DNA from: DASVUS01 sp036388675 | GTDB lineage: Bacteria; Armatimonadota; Abditibacteriia; Abditibacteriales; Abditibacteriaceae | Reading direction: 5' to 3' | Assembly: GCA_036388675.1 (NCBI GenBank) | Contig: DASVRI010000009.1 | Location: forward strand, 1-64,000 | DNA: 64,000 nucleotides | Shown here: one piece after another, positions 8,742 through 16,515 of the stretch | Layout of the letters: the number at the start of each line of letters is the position of its first letter | Position numbering within the stretch: position 1 is the first letter of the stretch | Program-made: the position numbers and the translations under genes | Notes under the pieces: generated by a model | The model's database searches: none | What the model was told of the DNA's origin: nothing | The model's input: the letters and a program-made list of their open reading frames with translations, nothing else

Positions 8742-10501
8742 AGCAGCTTCGGTTTCAACACAATCGACTGTAAGTTCATAACTCCGCCGCCCACTTTTTT
8801 CGTCGGCTTAACCGCAAGAGTGTAACGTCCGGCTTTGGCAACTTTTATCGTGCCGATGCGTTGTTTCGCAAACGTCGTCCACGAGCCGGTTTCGTTCACT
8901 TTGCCTGCCAGTTTTTCATCGCCAATCACAATCGAGTACTCGCTGTCACCATTGCCTTGATCCGCTGCATACGTGACTTCAACATTGAACGTGCCCGGAT
9001 GCTTCACGTCGATGTCCCAACTTACCCAATCGTTGGCATTGATCCAGAAGCCGATGTTGTCTTTGCCATTGCCTTCTTCATAGCGCAAGGTTTCACCGTG
9101 CAGATCGGCCACAACAGCGTGCAGCTTTAGCGAGCCATCAACCGCTTGCACATTGGCAAAAGGCACCACATCGGGCGCACCGGCAATTCGCAGCACAACA
9201 ACCGTATTGATTTTATCGGGAGCAAGCGCAGGTAATGACAACACAACATCGTCACCGTTGCGCGCCAGCGGCACAGCCTTTCGAGTACTCAACATCTGTG
9301 CCCGTACGACTTTGTTTTTCAAACCGGGCACAACCAGCTTGCCGTTCTGCGGCCAATTAAAAACATGAAGATAAATCGTGCCGGGCTTGGTCGTGGCGCG
9401 TCCCCAGCTTAACTTTTTAAATGGACTGGCTCCGGTGCCATAAACGCTCTCGCCGTTGGTGCGCAACCACGTGCCCATGGCTGTGAGGCGCTCAACGCTG
9501 GGTTGTGGAATGATGCCTTCTGCTGTGGGCCCGACGTTAAGCAGGAAGTTGCCGCCTTTACTGGCAATATCGACCAGATTGTGCAACAGGTCGTCTGTTG
9601 ATTTCCAGTTGATGTCCTCTTTCTTATAGCCCCACGAATAGTTCATCGTCATGCAGGTTTCCCAGTCACGAGCCAGGCCTGTGGCGGGAACGGTTTGTTC
9701 GGGTGTTTCCGTATCGCCGGGAACACCGTTGCCCAGACGATTGTTGGTTATGATGTTCGGGTGCTGTGCAAAATCGGCTGTGAGCGCTGCGATGTCGGCG
9801 GGCGACATATCGACTGGCGTATCCCACCACAGAATTGACGGCTTGTAACGCGCCAGAACCTCGCGCACCTGTGGTGCGGCCACGGTGCGCACATATTGGT
9901 GCAAGTCGCCCTCTTGCGCCTTATCCCAGTGATTGCCGTAAGCCGCGCCGCCGGGATGATGCCAGTCCTGAGCCTGCGAATAGTAGAGGCCGAATTTAAT
10001 GCCGCGCTTGCGACAGGCAGCGGCCAGTTCAGCCAACGGGTCGCGCTTGAACGGTGTCGCGCTATAGATATTGAACGGGCTGGCCTGCGAGGGAAACATG
10101 GCAAAGCCGTCGTGGTGTTTGGAAGTAATAACAACATATTTCATGCCGGCGTTCTGCGCCAGTTGCGCCCACGCTTCAGCATCGAACTTCACCGGATTGA
10201 ACTGCGGTGCCAGAGCCGCGTAGTCGGCGACGGGAATTTTCGCGCTGTTCATAATCCATTCGCTCGCGCCACCGATGGTTTTACCGTTCCACTCGCCGGC
10301 AGGAACAGCATACAATCCCCAGTGGATGAACATGCCGAAGCGCGCTTCGCGCCACCACTTCATGCGCTTGTCGCGCTGCGCTTTGGTTTCCGTGGCGTTT
10401 GGCACAACGGGTGCGGTCGTTTGTGCGGAAGTCGGCGTGATGTTGGCAAGCGACAGCAGCAATGCAGCCAGACACAACGACTTTCGAGTACTCGCAAGCA
10501 T
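8738..10501 (-). CDS. Alpha-L-fucosidase, GH29, exported, with C-terminal beta-sandwich
   Basis: This 587-residue protein has a signal peptide (about 1-26) and a GH29 catalytic domain. Landmarks are MKWWREARFGMFIHWGLYAVPAGEW (about 47-71), VITSKHHDGFAMF (124-136), KRGIKFGLYYSQAQDWHHPGG (165-185) and ILWWDTPVDM (223-232). Asp227 in WWD is the expected nucleophile by analogy with the family. GNFLLNVGPTAEG is the usual end of the barrel. The C-terminal part (about 430-587; ETLRYEEGNGKDNIGFWINANDWVSWDI, GTFNVEVTYA, KAGRYTLAVKP) resembles the carbohydrate-binding module often appended to bacterial GH29 enzymes. Cleavage of alpha-L-fucosyl residues from plant or algal glycans is the family role. 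The start at 10501 follows GAAGG, and codons 4-6 hold a GAGTACTC copy. Confidence 0.92.
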   Translation of the reverse strand: MLASTRKSLCLAALLLSLANITPTSAQTTAPVVPNATETKAQRDKRMKWWREARFGMFIHWGLYAVPAGEWNGKTIGGASEWIMNSAKIPVADYAALAPQFNPVKFDAEAWAQLAQNAGMKYVVITSKHHDGFAMFPSQASPFNIYSATPFKRDPLAELAAACRKRGIKFGLYYSQAQDWHHPGGAAYGNHWDKAQEGDLHQYVRTVAAPQVREVLARYKPSILWWDTPVDMSPADIAALTADFAQHPNIITNNRLGNGVPGDTETPEQTVPATGLARDWETCMTMNYSWGYKKEDINWKSTDDLLHNLVDIASKGGNFLLNVGPTAEGIIPQPSVERLTAMGTWLRTNGESVYGTGASPFKKLSWGRATTKPGTIYLHVFNWPQNGKLVVPGLKNKVVRAQMLSTRKAVPLARNGDDVVLSLPALAPDKINTVVVLRIAGAPDVVPFANVQAVDGSLKLHAVVADLHGETLRYEEGNGKDNIGFWINANDWVSWDIDVKHPGTFNVEVTYAADQGNGDSEYSIVIGDEKLAGKVNETGSWTTFAKQRIGTIKVAKAGRYTLAVKPTKKVGGGVMNLQSIVLKPKLL

Positions 10502-10531
10502 GGAAAGACCTTCGTTTGGGGATACCTTCTA

Positions 10532-10559
10532 TTGTAATTGGTTTTGCGACGTATATACT
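10532..10559 (+). promoter_or_regulatory. Candidate sigma70-like promoter for the 10596 oxidoreductase
   Basis: TTGTAA at 10532-10537 and TATACT at 10554-10559 are separated by 16 bp and lie 37 bp upstream of the start codon at 10596, in the gap between two divergent genes. The match is four of six and five of six to the consensus. It is only a sequence resemblance. Confidence 0.35.
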
Positions 10560-10595
10560 CAGCGCGGCTCTCATTTCGTCAGGAAAGGTAAATCA

Positions 10596-11579
10596 ATGAA
10601 CATTGGATTCATCGGCGTCGGCGGAGTGGCGCAACCACATCTACAAAATGTGTCGAAGATGCGCGGCGTGCAAATCTCCGCCGTGTGCGACATCGTGTCG
10701 GAACGCGTGCAAAAAGTAGCGGAAACTTATGGTGCCAAGTCTTACGACAACTATCGGGAGATGTTGAAAAACGAAGCACTCGATGCGTGTTATGTCTGCG
10801 TCATTCCGGGCGCGCACGGCAACATCGAACTCGATCTCGCAAAGGCCAAAATTCCTTTTTATGCCGAGAAACCGGTTCACCTCGATTTGAACGTGTGCCA
10901 GAAAGTCATCGACGAACTGGAGAGAAGCGGCACCGTGAACAGCGTAGGCTATCACTGGCGTTACACCAGCGCCTCTCAAGCCGCCAAGAAGTTTGTCGAT
11001 AAGCATCAGATCAGCCTGGTTGAAGGCTGGTGGTATGGCGGTTTTGTGGGCGCGCCGTGGTGGCGCCAGATGAAGCTTTCCGGTGGACAGTTGGTGGAAC
11101 AGAGTACTCACATTGTCGATATGGCACGTTACCTCGCCGGCGAAGTACACACCGTGTTCGCGGCGGGCACAACGGGCGCCATGACGGAAATTGAAAACTA
11201 CGATGTTCACGACGCTTCGGTGACAACGCTGCTCTTTGATTCAGGCGCTATCGGACAAATTACCAGCGGTTGCATCGCGGAAAAGAACGGCGGCTCCAGA
11301 GTGGACATCACCGTAAAAGGTCGCGACTGGCAGGCTTGGACGAACTCCAGCAAAGCGCGCTTAGTCGATGCCAAAGGTGAACAGGAAGCCGACAGCGGTC
11401 AGAGTTGGCAGGAACAACTGGGCAACGGCGACAAGACCTTCATCAGTTCAGTCAAGAGCGGCAGCAACGCCAAAGTTCTCAGCCCTTACGCCAGCGGCGC
11501 ACAAACGCTCGCCATCACTTTAGCGGCCAACCAATCGATGAAAAGTGGCAAGCCGGTTAAAGTGCGGCGCTTCGTTTAA
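10596..11579 (+). CDS. Gfo/Idh/MocA-family oxidoreductase (cytoplasmic)
   Basis: This 327-residue NAD(P)-dependent dehydrogenase has its Rossmann loop at the very N-terminus (MNIGFIGVGGVAQPHL, 1-16), the EKP motif at 91-93 and the C-terminal beta-sheet half with SGGQLVEQSTHIVDMARYLAGE. Unlike the homologue at 80-1468 it has no leader peptide and should be cytoplasmic. I chose ATG 10596 because AGGAAAGG lies just upstream and the protein then begins exactly at the first beta strand; the frame is open further upstream but overlaps the divergent fucosidase gene. It is transcribed away from the GH29 operon and probably oxidises a sugar or derivative released by it. The specific substrate is unknown. 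Confidence 0.9.
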   Translation: MNIGFIGVGGVAQPHLQNVSKMRGVQISAVCDIVSERVQKVAETYGAKSYDNYREMLKNEALDACYVCVIPGAHGNIELDLAKAKIPFYAEKPVHLDLNVCQKVIDELERSGTVNSVGYHWRYTSASQAAKKFVDKHQISLVEGWWYGGFVGAPWWRQMKLSGGQLVEQSTHIVDMARYLAGEVHTVFAAGTTGAMTEIENYDVHDASVTTLLFDSGAIGQITSGCIAEKNGGSRVDITVKGRDWQAWTNSSKARLVDAKGEQEADSGQSWQEQLGNGDKTFISSVKSGSNAKVLSPYASGAQTLAITLAANQSMKSGKPVKVRRFV

Positions 11580-11611
11580 GCGCTAACAAAGCACTACTGA
11601 AACAGAGTAGT

Positions 11612-11679
11612 GTCATTTCGAGCAGAGCGAGAAATCTTAATCGAATCATGCGAAGATTTCTCGCTCTGCTTGAAATAAC
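11612..11679. repeat. Dispersed intergenic inverted repeat, GTCATTC family
   Basis: The left arm GTCATTTCGAGCAGAGCGAG (from 11612, continuing AAATCTT) faces AAGATTTCTCGCTCTGCTTG (from 11653, continuing AAATAAC). The arms are nearly perfect over 27 bp with a 14-bp loop. The element sits between the oxidoreductase gene and the ROK kinase gene. It has the same consensus as 4602-4670 and 1-50. Confidence 0.78.
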
Positions 11680-11789
11680 GCTATGTCGCAGCCACCCACA
11701 TCAGCCGGAAACAAGAGAACCATTCTGCTTCCCGCGACGCCATAAGCTTTTCTCCGTATTGGCTAAAGTTGTTTACCCTGGCGAGTCTC

Positions 11790-12665
11790 ATGCCCGTTTA
11801 CATTGGCCTCGATATCGGCGGCACCAAGTTTATGGCGGCTGCCGCCGATGCACACGGCAACATCTTGCGTCGCACTCGCCACGACACTCCGCTTGAGCTC
11901 GATGCCGGTTTAAGCCTGCTGCACGATATGACACGCGAAGTCGCGCAAGGCGAAGAGATCGTGGCATTTGGTGCGTCAGCCGGCGGCCCGATGGATCAGG
12001 TGCGCGGCATCATTTCGCCGCTGCATCAGCCGCAATGGCGTGATGTGCCGATCAAGCACATCTTCGAAGAGAAATACGGAGTGCCGTTTCGAGTCGAGGT
12101 TGATACCGATGCGGCTGCTCTGGCCGAATGGCAATCTGGCGGCGACCACGCAGTACGCCTACTGTATGTCACCTTGAGCACCGGATGTGGCGCCGGCTTC
12201 CTGATTGATGGAGAAATCTATCGTGGCGCGAATGGCGTTCATCCCGAGTATGCGCATTGTGGCGTGGCGCGCTTCCCGAGTACTCGCAATGCGCCAATAT
12301 TGTGCGAATGCGGCGCTCACGATTGTTTAACGGCACTGGTTTCGGGTAATGGCATTCGCCATCTTTATGCCTGTGCGGCAGAGCAATTAAGTGACGAACA
12401 GTGGCATGAAGTCGCGTTTCATCTGGGGCAAGGGCTGCGCAACTGGGCTTCGATTTTGGCCCCTGATGTCATCGTATTGGGTGGCGGCGTGGCAATCGGT
12501 GGCGGCGAAACGTTGTTGAACGAAGCGCGCCGCGTGATGCAAGAAAACGTGCGACTTACCCCAGTGCCTCAGGTTCGTCTCAGCAACCTGGGCTATGATA
12601 CGGCGTTGCGCGGCGCCGTTGTATTGGCGATGCAAAGCACCGACGCTCAGAGCCTATTTCAATGA
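11790..12665 (+). CDS. ROK-family sugar kinase (glucokinase-like)
   Basis: This 291-residue ROK protein has the ATP-binding phosphate-1 motif YIGLDIGGTKF at 4-14. VDTDAAALAEWQSG carries the presumed catalytic Asp region, and LLYVTLSTGCGAGFLIDGEIYRGANG is the ROK core. The zinc site is of the family form, with CECGAHDC (C172, C174, C179) preceded by HPEYAHC. No N-terminal helix-turn-helix is present, so it is a kinase rather than an NagC-type repressor. I chose ATG 11790 over the upstream TTG at 11769, because translation then starts at the first strand. It likely phosphorylates glucose or another hexose freed by the surrounding glycosidases. Confidence 0.88.
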   Translation: MPVYIGLDIGGTKFMAAAADAHGNILRRTRHDTPLELDAGLSLLHDMTREVAQGEEIVAFGASAGGPMDQVRGIISPLHQPQWRDVPIKHIFEEKYGVPFRVEVDTDAAALAEWQSGGDHAVRLLYVTLSTGCGAGFLIDGEIYRGANGVHPEYAHCGVARFPSTRNAPILCECGAHDCLTALVSGNGIRHLYACAAEQLSDEQWHEVAFHLGQGLRNWASILAPDVIVLGGGVAIGGGETLLNEARRVMQENVRLTPVPQVRLSNLGYDTALRGAVVLAMQSTDAQSLFQ

Positions 12666-12681
12666 CGTTGTCCTGTTTGTA

Positions 12682-12702
12682 GGGGCGCATGCCATACGCC
12701 CC
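12682..12702. repeat. Short GGGGCG...CGCCCC palindrome
   Basis: GGGGCG (12682-12687) faces CGCCCC (12697-12702) across a nine-base loop. It resembles the core of GTAGGGGCG...CGCCCCTAC dispersed repeats seen in several phyla, but only one copy is visible here, so this is tentative. Confidence 0.35.
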
Positions 12703-12774
12703 GACCAACCACACTGATACGTGCTTTAATCAAGTGGTAACGTGTTGCCAGGTTAAAAAGGGCTGGCGGCAAAT

Positions 12775-12819
12775 AAAGAAGCAGTCCGAGTACTCCACGA
12801 GTACTCGGACTGCTTCTTT
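12775..12819. terminator. Perfect bidirectional terminator holding two GAGTACTC copies
   Basis: Two 21-bp arms (12775-12795 and 12799-12819), AAAGAAGCAGTCCGAGTACT followed by C and its exact complement, are separated by the three-base loop CAC. Each arm ends in a GAGTACTC copy (12788 and 12799). A-rich and T-rich outer ends serve the convergent genes ending at 12665 and 12843. Confidence 0.88.
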
Positions 12820-12842
12820 GCAACAAGGCTGTCGGATGTCGG

Positions 12843-13700
12843 TTATAAACCGGCTTGCTGAAAAATCTTGTCCATTGAAGCACCTACGGATTTGAGTCGC
12901 GCTTCGTCGTCTGGAAGATCTTTCAATTCTTTTTTGAATGGCTCAGGTGTGACGGGGCCATCGTAACCAATAGATTGCAAGGTTTGCAAGAACGCGGCGA
13001 TGTCTATGACACCGGTTTCACCGGGCAGACAGCGCACGTTGTCGCGCTGCTCATCCAGCGCAACGCCTGCCGGAGCATCGTTGACATGCACATAAACAAC
13101 CTGTTCCGGCTTCAAGGTGCGTAATTCGTCAACTGTGCCGCCAGAGGTATACCAGTGCCAGCAGTCGAGCAGCAGGCCGACATTCGGGCCGATTTCAGCG
13201 CCCAGATCGAGCATCCCCTGCATGGTGTAGATGAACTCATGTTTGCGGCCTTGGCGCAGTGTCTTCGGGCCAATGAATTCCAGACCGAGTGAGCAGCCGT
13301 TATCGGCCAATATTTGCGCCACCGGCTTAAAGCGTTCGATGTGAAAACGTCGGTTTTCTTCGAGCGGCAATTCATCGGAGGATGGCAAGATCCACGTCAT
13401 GGTGCGACCGCCGCCAATAGCCGAGGCCGCCTTGGCCAGGCGCGGCAACTCTTCGAGACTCTGGCGCCAGGCAGATTCTTCGCCGCGCCACTGAACCGGC
13501 AAGCCCCAGCCGCCCGGTCGAATTCCAGCATTGGAGAAAACCGTCTGCACCGCGTCAATACCCTGCGTTTCGATGATGTCCGCGACTTCACGCGGATTAA
13601 ACTCAACGCCCTCAAAGCCACCGATTCTGGCGGCCTGCACCGCGTCTTGCAGAGTGTTCGCCGAGACGTTAATCGCACCCGGACTCAGTGTCTTGAACAT
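12843..13700 (-). CDS. Sugar phosphate isomerase/epimerase (xylose-isomerase-like TIM barrel)
   Basis: This 285-residue protein is a single cytoplasmic TIM barrel of the AP-endonuclease-2/xylose-isomerase superfamily, with no signal peptide. The family pattern of metal ligands is visible: GLEFIGPKTLRQG, GLLLDCWHWYTSGG, YVHVNDAPAGV and GPVTPEPF. The start at 13700 follows AAAGGA. It is separated from the ROK gene by a bidirectional terminator and from the RnfD-like gene by about 60 bp that contain the near-miss palindrome GAGTACTT. It is the third xylose-isomerase-like barrel in the first 14 kb, suggesting paralogous enzymes handling different sugar intermediates. The substrate is unknown. Confidence 0.85.
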   Translation of the reverse strand: MFKTLSPGAINVSANTLQDAVQAARIGGFEGVEFNPREVADIIETQGIDAVQTVFSNAGIRPGGWGLPVQWRGEESAWRQSLEELPRLAKAASAIGGGRTMTWILPSSDELPLEENRRFHIERFKPVAQILADNGCSLGLEFIGPKTLRQGRKHEFIYTMQGMLDLGAEIGPNVGLLLDCWHWYTSGGTVDELRTLKPEQVVYVHVNDAPAGVALDEQRDNVRCLPGETGVIDIAAFLQTLQSIGYDGPVTPEPFKKELKDLPDDEARLKSVGASMDKIFQQAGL

Positions 13701-13759
13701 GATTTTCCTTTTCGAAGTTTGCTTTTATCGAGCGCTCTGTTGAGTACTTAAGCCCACGT

Positions 13760-14701
13760 TTAGGCAGTGCTGAGCGCCGGTTCGCGCGCTGCCTGTTGCT
13801 CGCTCGGATTACCGTCGGATGGCTTGGAATGCTTACGCGAAGTCCACCAGATTTCGATGAGGTTGGTGATGGGCCCGACGGCAAACAGAGCATAATAAGG
13901 CGCGTGGATATTGCCCGCCAATCGCAAAACGTGCTCGGCAAAGGCTACGAGAAACGCTACGAACATCTGCGCGCGCCGTCCGTGTACCGTAGTCTTGGGG
14001 TCAGTGATCATGAAGAAAATGAAGAGCTGATACATCGGCCCCGTAATCGGCGCGATCTCCACGAAAAAGCGGCTGCTAAACGGCATCGTGCTGTGGCTAA
14101 AGATGGCGCGTTCTAAGGCAAAAGCGAAAAACGCGACCACGTAAGTGGCGCAAATATGAAAGCGCTTCAAGTTCCAGATGATGAACGAGCCCAGTGCCCA
14201 GATAATGGCCATGGCCCAGATGCGGTTATCCCATTGCTGCCCCAGGGTGGCAACCGTTTCATGCGCGATAATCAGCATGATGGCGATGGCGAAGTTGGAC
14301 GGGTTCCAGATGTGGCGGCCCTTGACGCGGATGACGTATTTCGAAGTAATCGCGATCATGGCACACAGCGCATACGGCCAAAATTCCGGCGAACGAACCA
14401 GAATGCCGACGCTGATGCCGCTGACATAAGCGCTCGCCAGATGCGGAAATTTGCCGGTCGTCATCTTGCTGAGCACAATTTCCGTGACGGCACTAGCCAC
14501 AATCGCCAGCAACGTGCGCGAAAAACTTTCGAGCACGCCGAAAGAAAGCTGCGCACATAACAGGACGACAGTAATGAACAGCGGCGCAATGTAACGCTGG
14601 TCAATGCCGAACTTGCGCGGCGCACTTGCCGCCTCAACCAGAGGTGGCGCATCCGCAGCAAGCGGTGCCGTGGAAACAGAACGAGTACTCGATGGCGTCA
14701 T
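13760..14701 (-). CDS. RnfD/NqrB-like polytopic membrane protein
   Basis: This 313-residue protein has about eight hydrophobic segments between residues 35 and 295. SAYVSGISVGILVRSPEFWPY, KYVIRVKGRHIWNPSNFAIAI and FFMITDPKTTVHGRRAQ match the conserved core of RnfD and NqrB, the membrane subunits of Rnf and Na+-NQR complexes. No other Rnf/Nqr subunit is encoded nearby, and I find no SGAT-type flavinylation motif. It overlaps the upstream ASPIC/UnbV gene by 4 bp (ATGA), so it is the last gene of a three-gene operon with two surface beta-propeller proteins. Electron transfer across the membrane in partnership with these proteins is possible but inferred. Codons 5-7 contain a GAGTACTC copy. Confidence 0.78.
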   Translation of the reverse strand: MTPSSTRSVSTAPLAADAPPLVEAASAPRKFGIDQRYIAPLFITVVLLCAQLSFGVLESFSRTLLAIVASAVTEIVLSKMTTGKFPHLASAYVSGISVGILVRSPEFWPYALCAMIAITSKYVIRVKGRHIWNPSNFAIAIMLIIAHETVATLGQQWDNRIWAMAIIWALGSFIIWNLKRFHICATYVVAFFAFALERAIFSHSTMPFSSRFFVEIAPITGPMYQLFIFFMITDPKTTVHGRRAQMFVAFLVAFAEHVLRLAGNIHAPYYALFAVGPITNLIEIWWTSRKHSKPSDGNPSEQQAAREPALSTA

Positions 14702-16500
14702 GCCGGCTCCTTCAAAGAATTGATCTGACCGATTTTCAAGTTTGTCAACGTTTGCACTTTACCCGATGGCCAGCGGATAACCGCTTTTTCAACTTTGGGA
14801 TCTTTGCCCAGCCCAAAGTGCAGGCGCCGCATGTTCTGCGCGCAAAAGCCGCTGCCACCCGAAACTTCCTGCACTTGTTGCATGCCGTTCCAGAACAGTT
14901 TTACCTGCGTGCCGATGGCGCTACGATTGCCTTTGGTGCCTTCAAGAGAAAACTCGATCCATTTATGACTTGGGTCGGCGCTGTTCTTATAAATCAGCAC
15001 CGGCCCGCGCTGATTGGAAACCAGCACATCGAGCACGCCCCGGTTCCACAGATCGGCCATGGCCACCGCGCGTCCGTCGTGGCGGTCGTTCACTCCGGCG
15101 GCTTGGGCCACATCAGAGAATTTACCCGCTCCGTCGTTCATCCAAACACGCTTGGCCTGATAACCCGACAAACTGCGGCCTTTCATCGGCGGCCAGTGTG
15201 CCGCATCCGCAATGATGGCGCTGTTGCCGCCGGCGATCTTTGAGTAGTCATACCAGTAACTGCTTTTCTTATCGGCGGAAACGTAGCCGTTGGTCAGATA
15301 TAAGTCGAGCGTGCCGTCGTTGTTCAGGTCGCCGAACTGCGCGCCGAAACTCCAGCCACCGTTTTCGATGCCCAGCGCGGTCGCCAGGTTGTCGTAGCGC
15401 ACGTTGTCACCCGATGTGCCGTCGCGCGGCACCCACAGGTTGTTGCCTTGCAACAGGTTGCCGCCTTCATCGGTAATATTGGAAACATAAACCGCGAACT
15501 GGCCCTTATTAAGCACATCGCCCACGCTGGCGTTCATGCCGCTCTTGGGTGCGTAACCGACGCCAGTCGGCTTGCCGATTTCTTTAAAACGTTTGCCGCC
15601 CTCGTTGGCGAACAACTCGGAAACGCCATAATCGTTGGCGATGAACACATCGGGGTAACCGGTGCCGCGCAAGTCGGCGGCAGTGGCGGCCAACGCCCAG
15701 CGAGTACTCTTCAAGCCGCTTTGCTCGGTTACATCTTCAAAGCGGCCATTGCCCACGTTGCGCAGCAGATATTTACGCCCGCCGTTTTGCGCGTATTCAA
15801 AACTGTCGGGCATCATGCGCGTGTTCTTTAGCTTCCACAGGTTCACTTCTTCGGGATAGTAGCCACCGATAAACAAGTCGAGCTTGCCGTCGCGGTCGTA
15901 GTCGAGCCAGATCGCGTTGTTGGCGTTCACCCACCTGGGGAAGCCGGTCTGCTCCGTCACGCGCGTGAACTTCTTGCCGCCGTCGTTATGAAACAGCTCA
16001 GGCTGGCCCCACTTGTAAACGAGGAGGTCTTCAAAGCCGTCGTTATCATAGTCGCCCCACACAGCGCCCATCGAAACGCCGTCGCTGCGGTTCAAGTCGG
16101 CGACCCCCATACGCGCAGCGACTTCTTCAAAAGTGCCGTCGCGCTTGTTGCGGTAAAGATGATTCTTGCTATTTTCACCACTGTTGGTAATGTAGAAATC
16201 GTTCCAACCATCGCGGTCGAAGTCGGAAACCGCCACGCCGGCGCCCATGGAAGCGACCTGCGGCATGATGTGGTCGAGCTTTGCATCCAGCTTTGGCGCC
16301 TGATGCGTAAAGTTGACGCCGCTCTGCTTCGAGACTTCTTCGAGCCGAAAACCATAGCGTGTTAATGCGGAATTTGCGTCACCGACAGCAACGTCATGTG
16401 ACGTGTGAGTACTCGTCGATTGAAGGCGGCGCAGCGCCATGGGAGTGAGCAGAAGTCCAGCAAAAAACAGCAGCAGAACGATACGTGTAGCTTGATTCAT
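14698..16500 (-). CDS. FG-GAP/VCBS beta-propeller protein with ASPIC/UnbV domain (CRTAC1-like)
   Basis: This protein of about 600 residues is anchored or secreted by an N-terminal hydrophobic segment (MNQATRIVLLLFFAGLLL). It has repeated calcium-binding FG-GAP blades with DxDxDG-type loops (SDFDRDGWNDFYI, GDYDNDGFEDLLV, LDYDRDGKLDLFI, GDLNNDGTLDLYL) and a C-terminal ASPIC/UnbV domain (about 505-600; GNRSAIGTQVKLFWNG, RRLHFGLGKDPKVEKAVIRWPSG). I prefer ATG 16500; the frame extends to a TTG at 16512, so the start is uncertain. It lies just 15 bp after the stop of the TPR-ASPIC gene and overlaps the RnfD-like gene. ASPIC/UnbV proteins are extracellular binding proteins of poorly known function. 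Confidence 0.86.
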   Translation of the reverse strand: MNQATRIVLLLFFAGLLLTPMALRRLQSTSTHTSHDVAVGDANSALTRYGFRLEEVSKQSGVNFTHQAPKLDAKLDHIMPQVASMGAGVAVSDFDRDGWNDFYITNSGENSKNHLYRNKRDGTFEEVAARMGVADLNRSDGVSMGAVWGDYDNDGFEDLLVYKWGQPELFHNDGGKKFTRVTEQTGFPRWVNANNAIWLDYDRDGKLDLFIGGYYPEEVNLWKLKNTRMMPDSFEYAQNGGRKYLLRNVGNGRFEDVTEQSGLKSTRWALAATAADLRGTGYPDVFIANDYGVSELFANEGGKRFKEIGKPTGVGYAPKSGMNASVGDVLNKGQFAVYVSNITDEGGNLLQGNNLWVPRDGTSGDNVRYDNLATALGIENGGWSFGAQFGDLNNDGTLDLYLTNGYVSADKKSSYWYDYSKIAGGNSAIIADAAHWPPMKGRSLSGYQAKRVWMNDGAGKFSDVAQAAGVNDRHDGRAVAMADLWNRGVLDVLVSNQRGPVLIYKNSADPSHKWIEFSLEGTKGNRSAIGTQVKLFWNGMQQVQEVSGGSGFCAQNMRRLHFGLGKDPKVEKAVIRWPSGKVQTLTNLKIGQINSLKEPA

Positions 16501-16515
16501 CGTGGTCACCAACGA

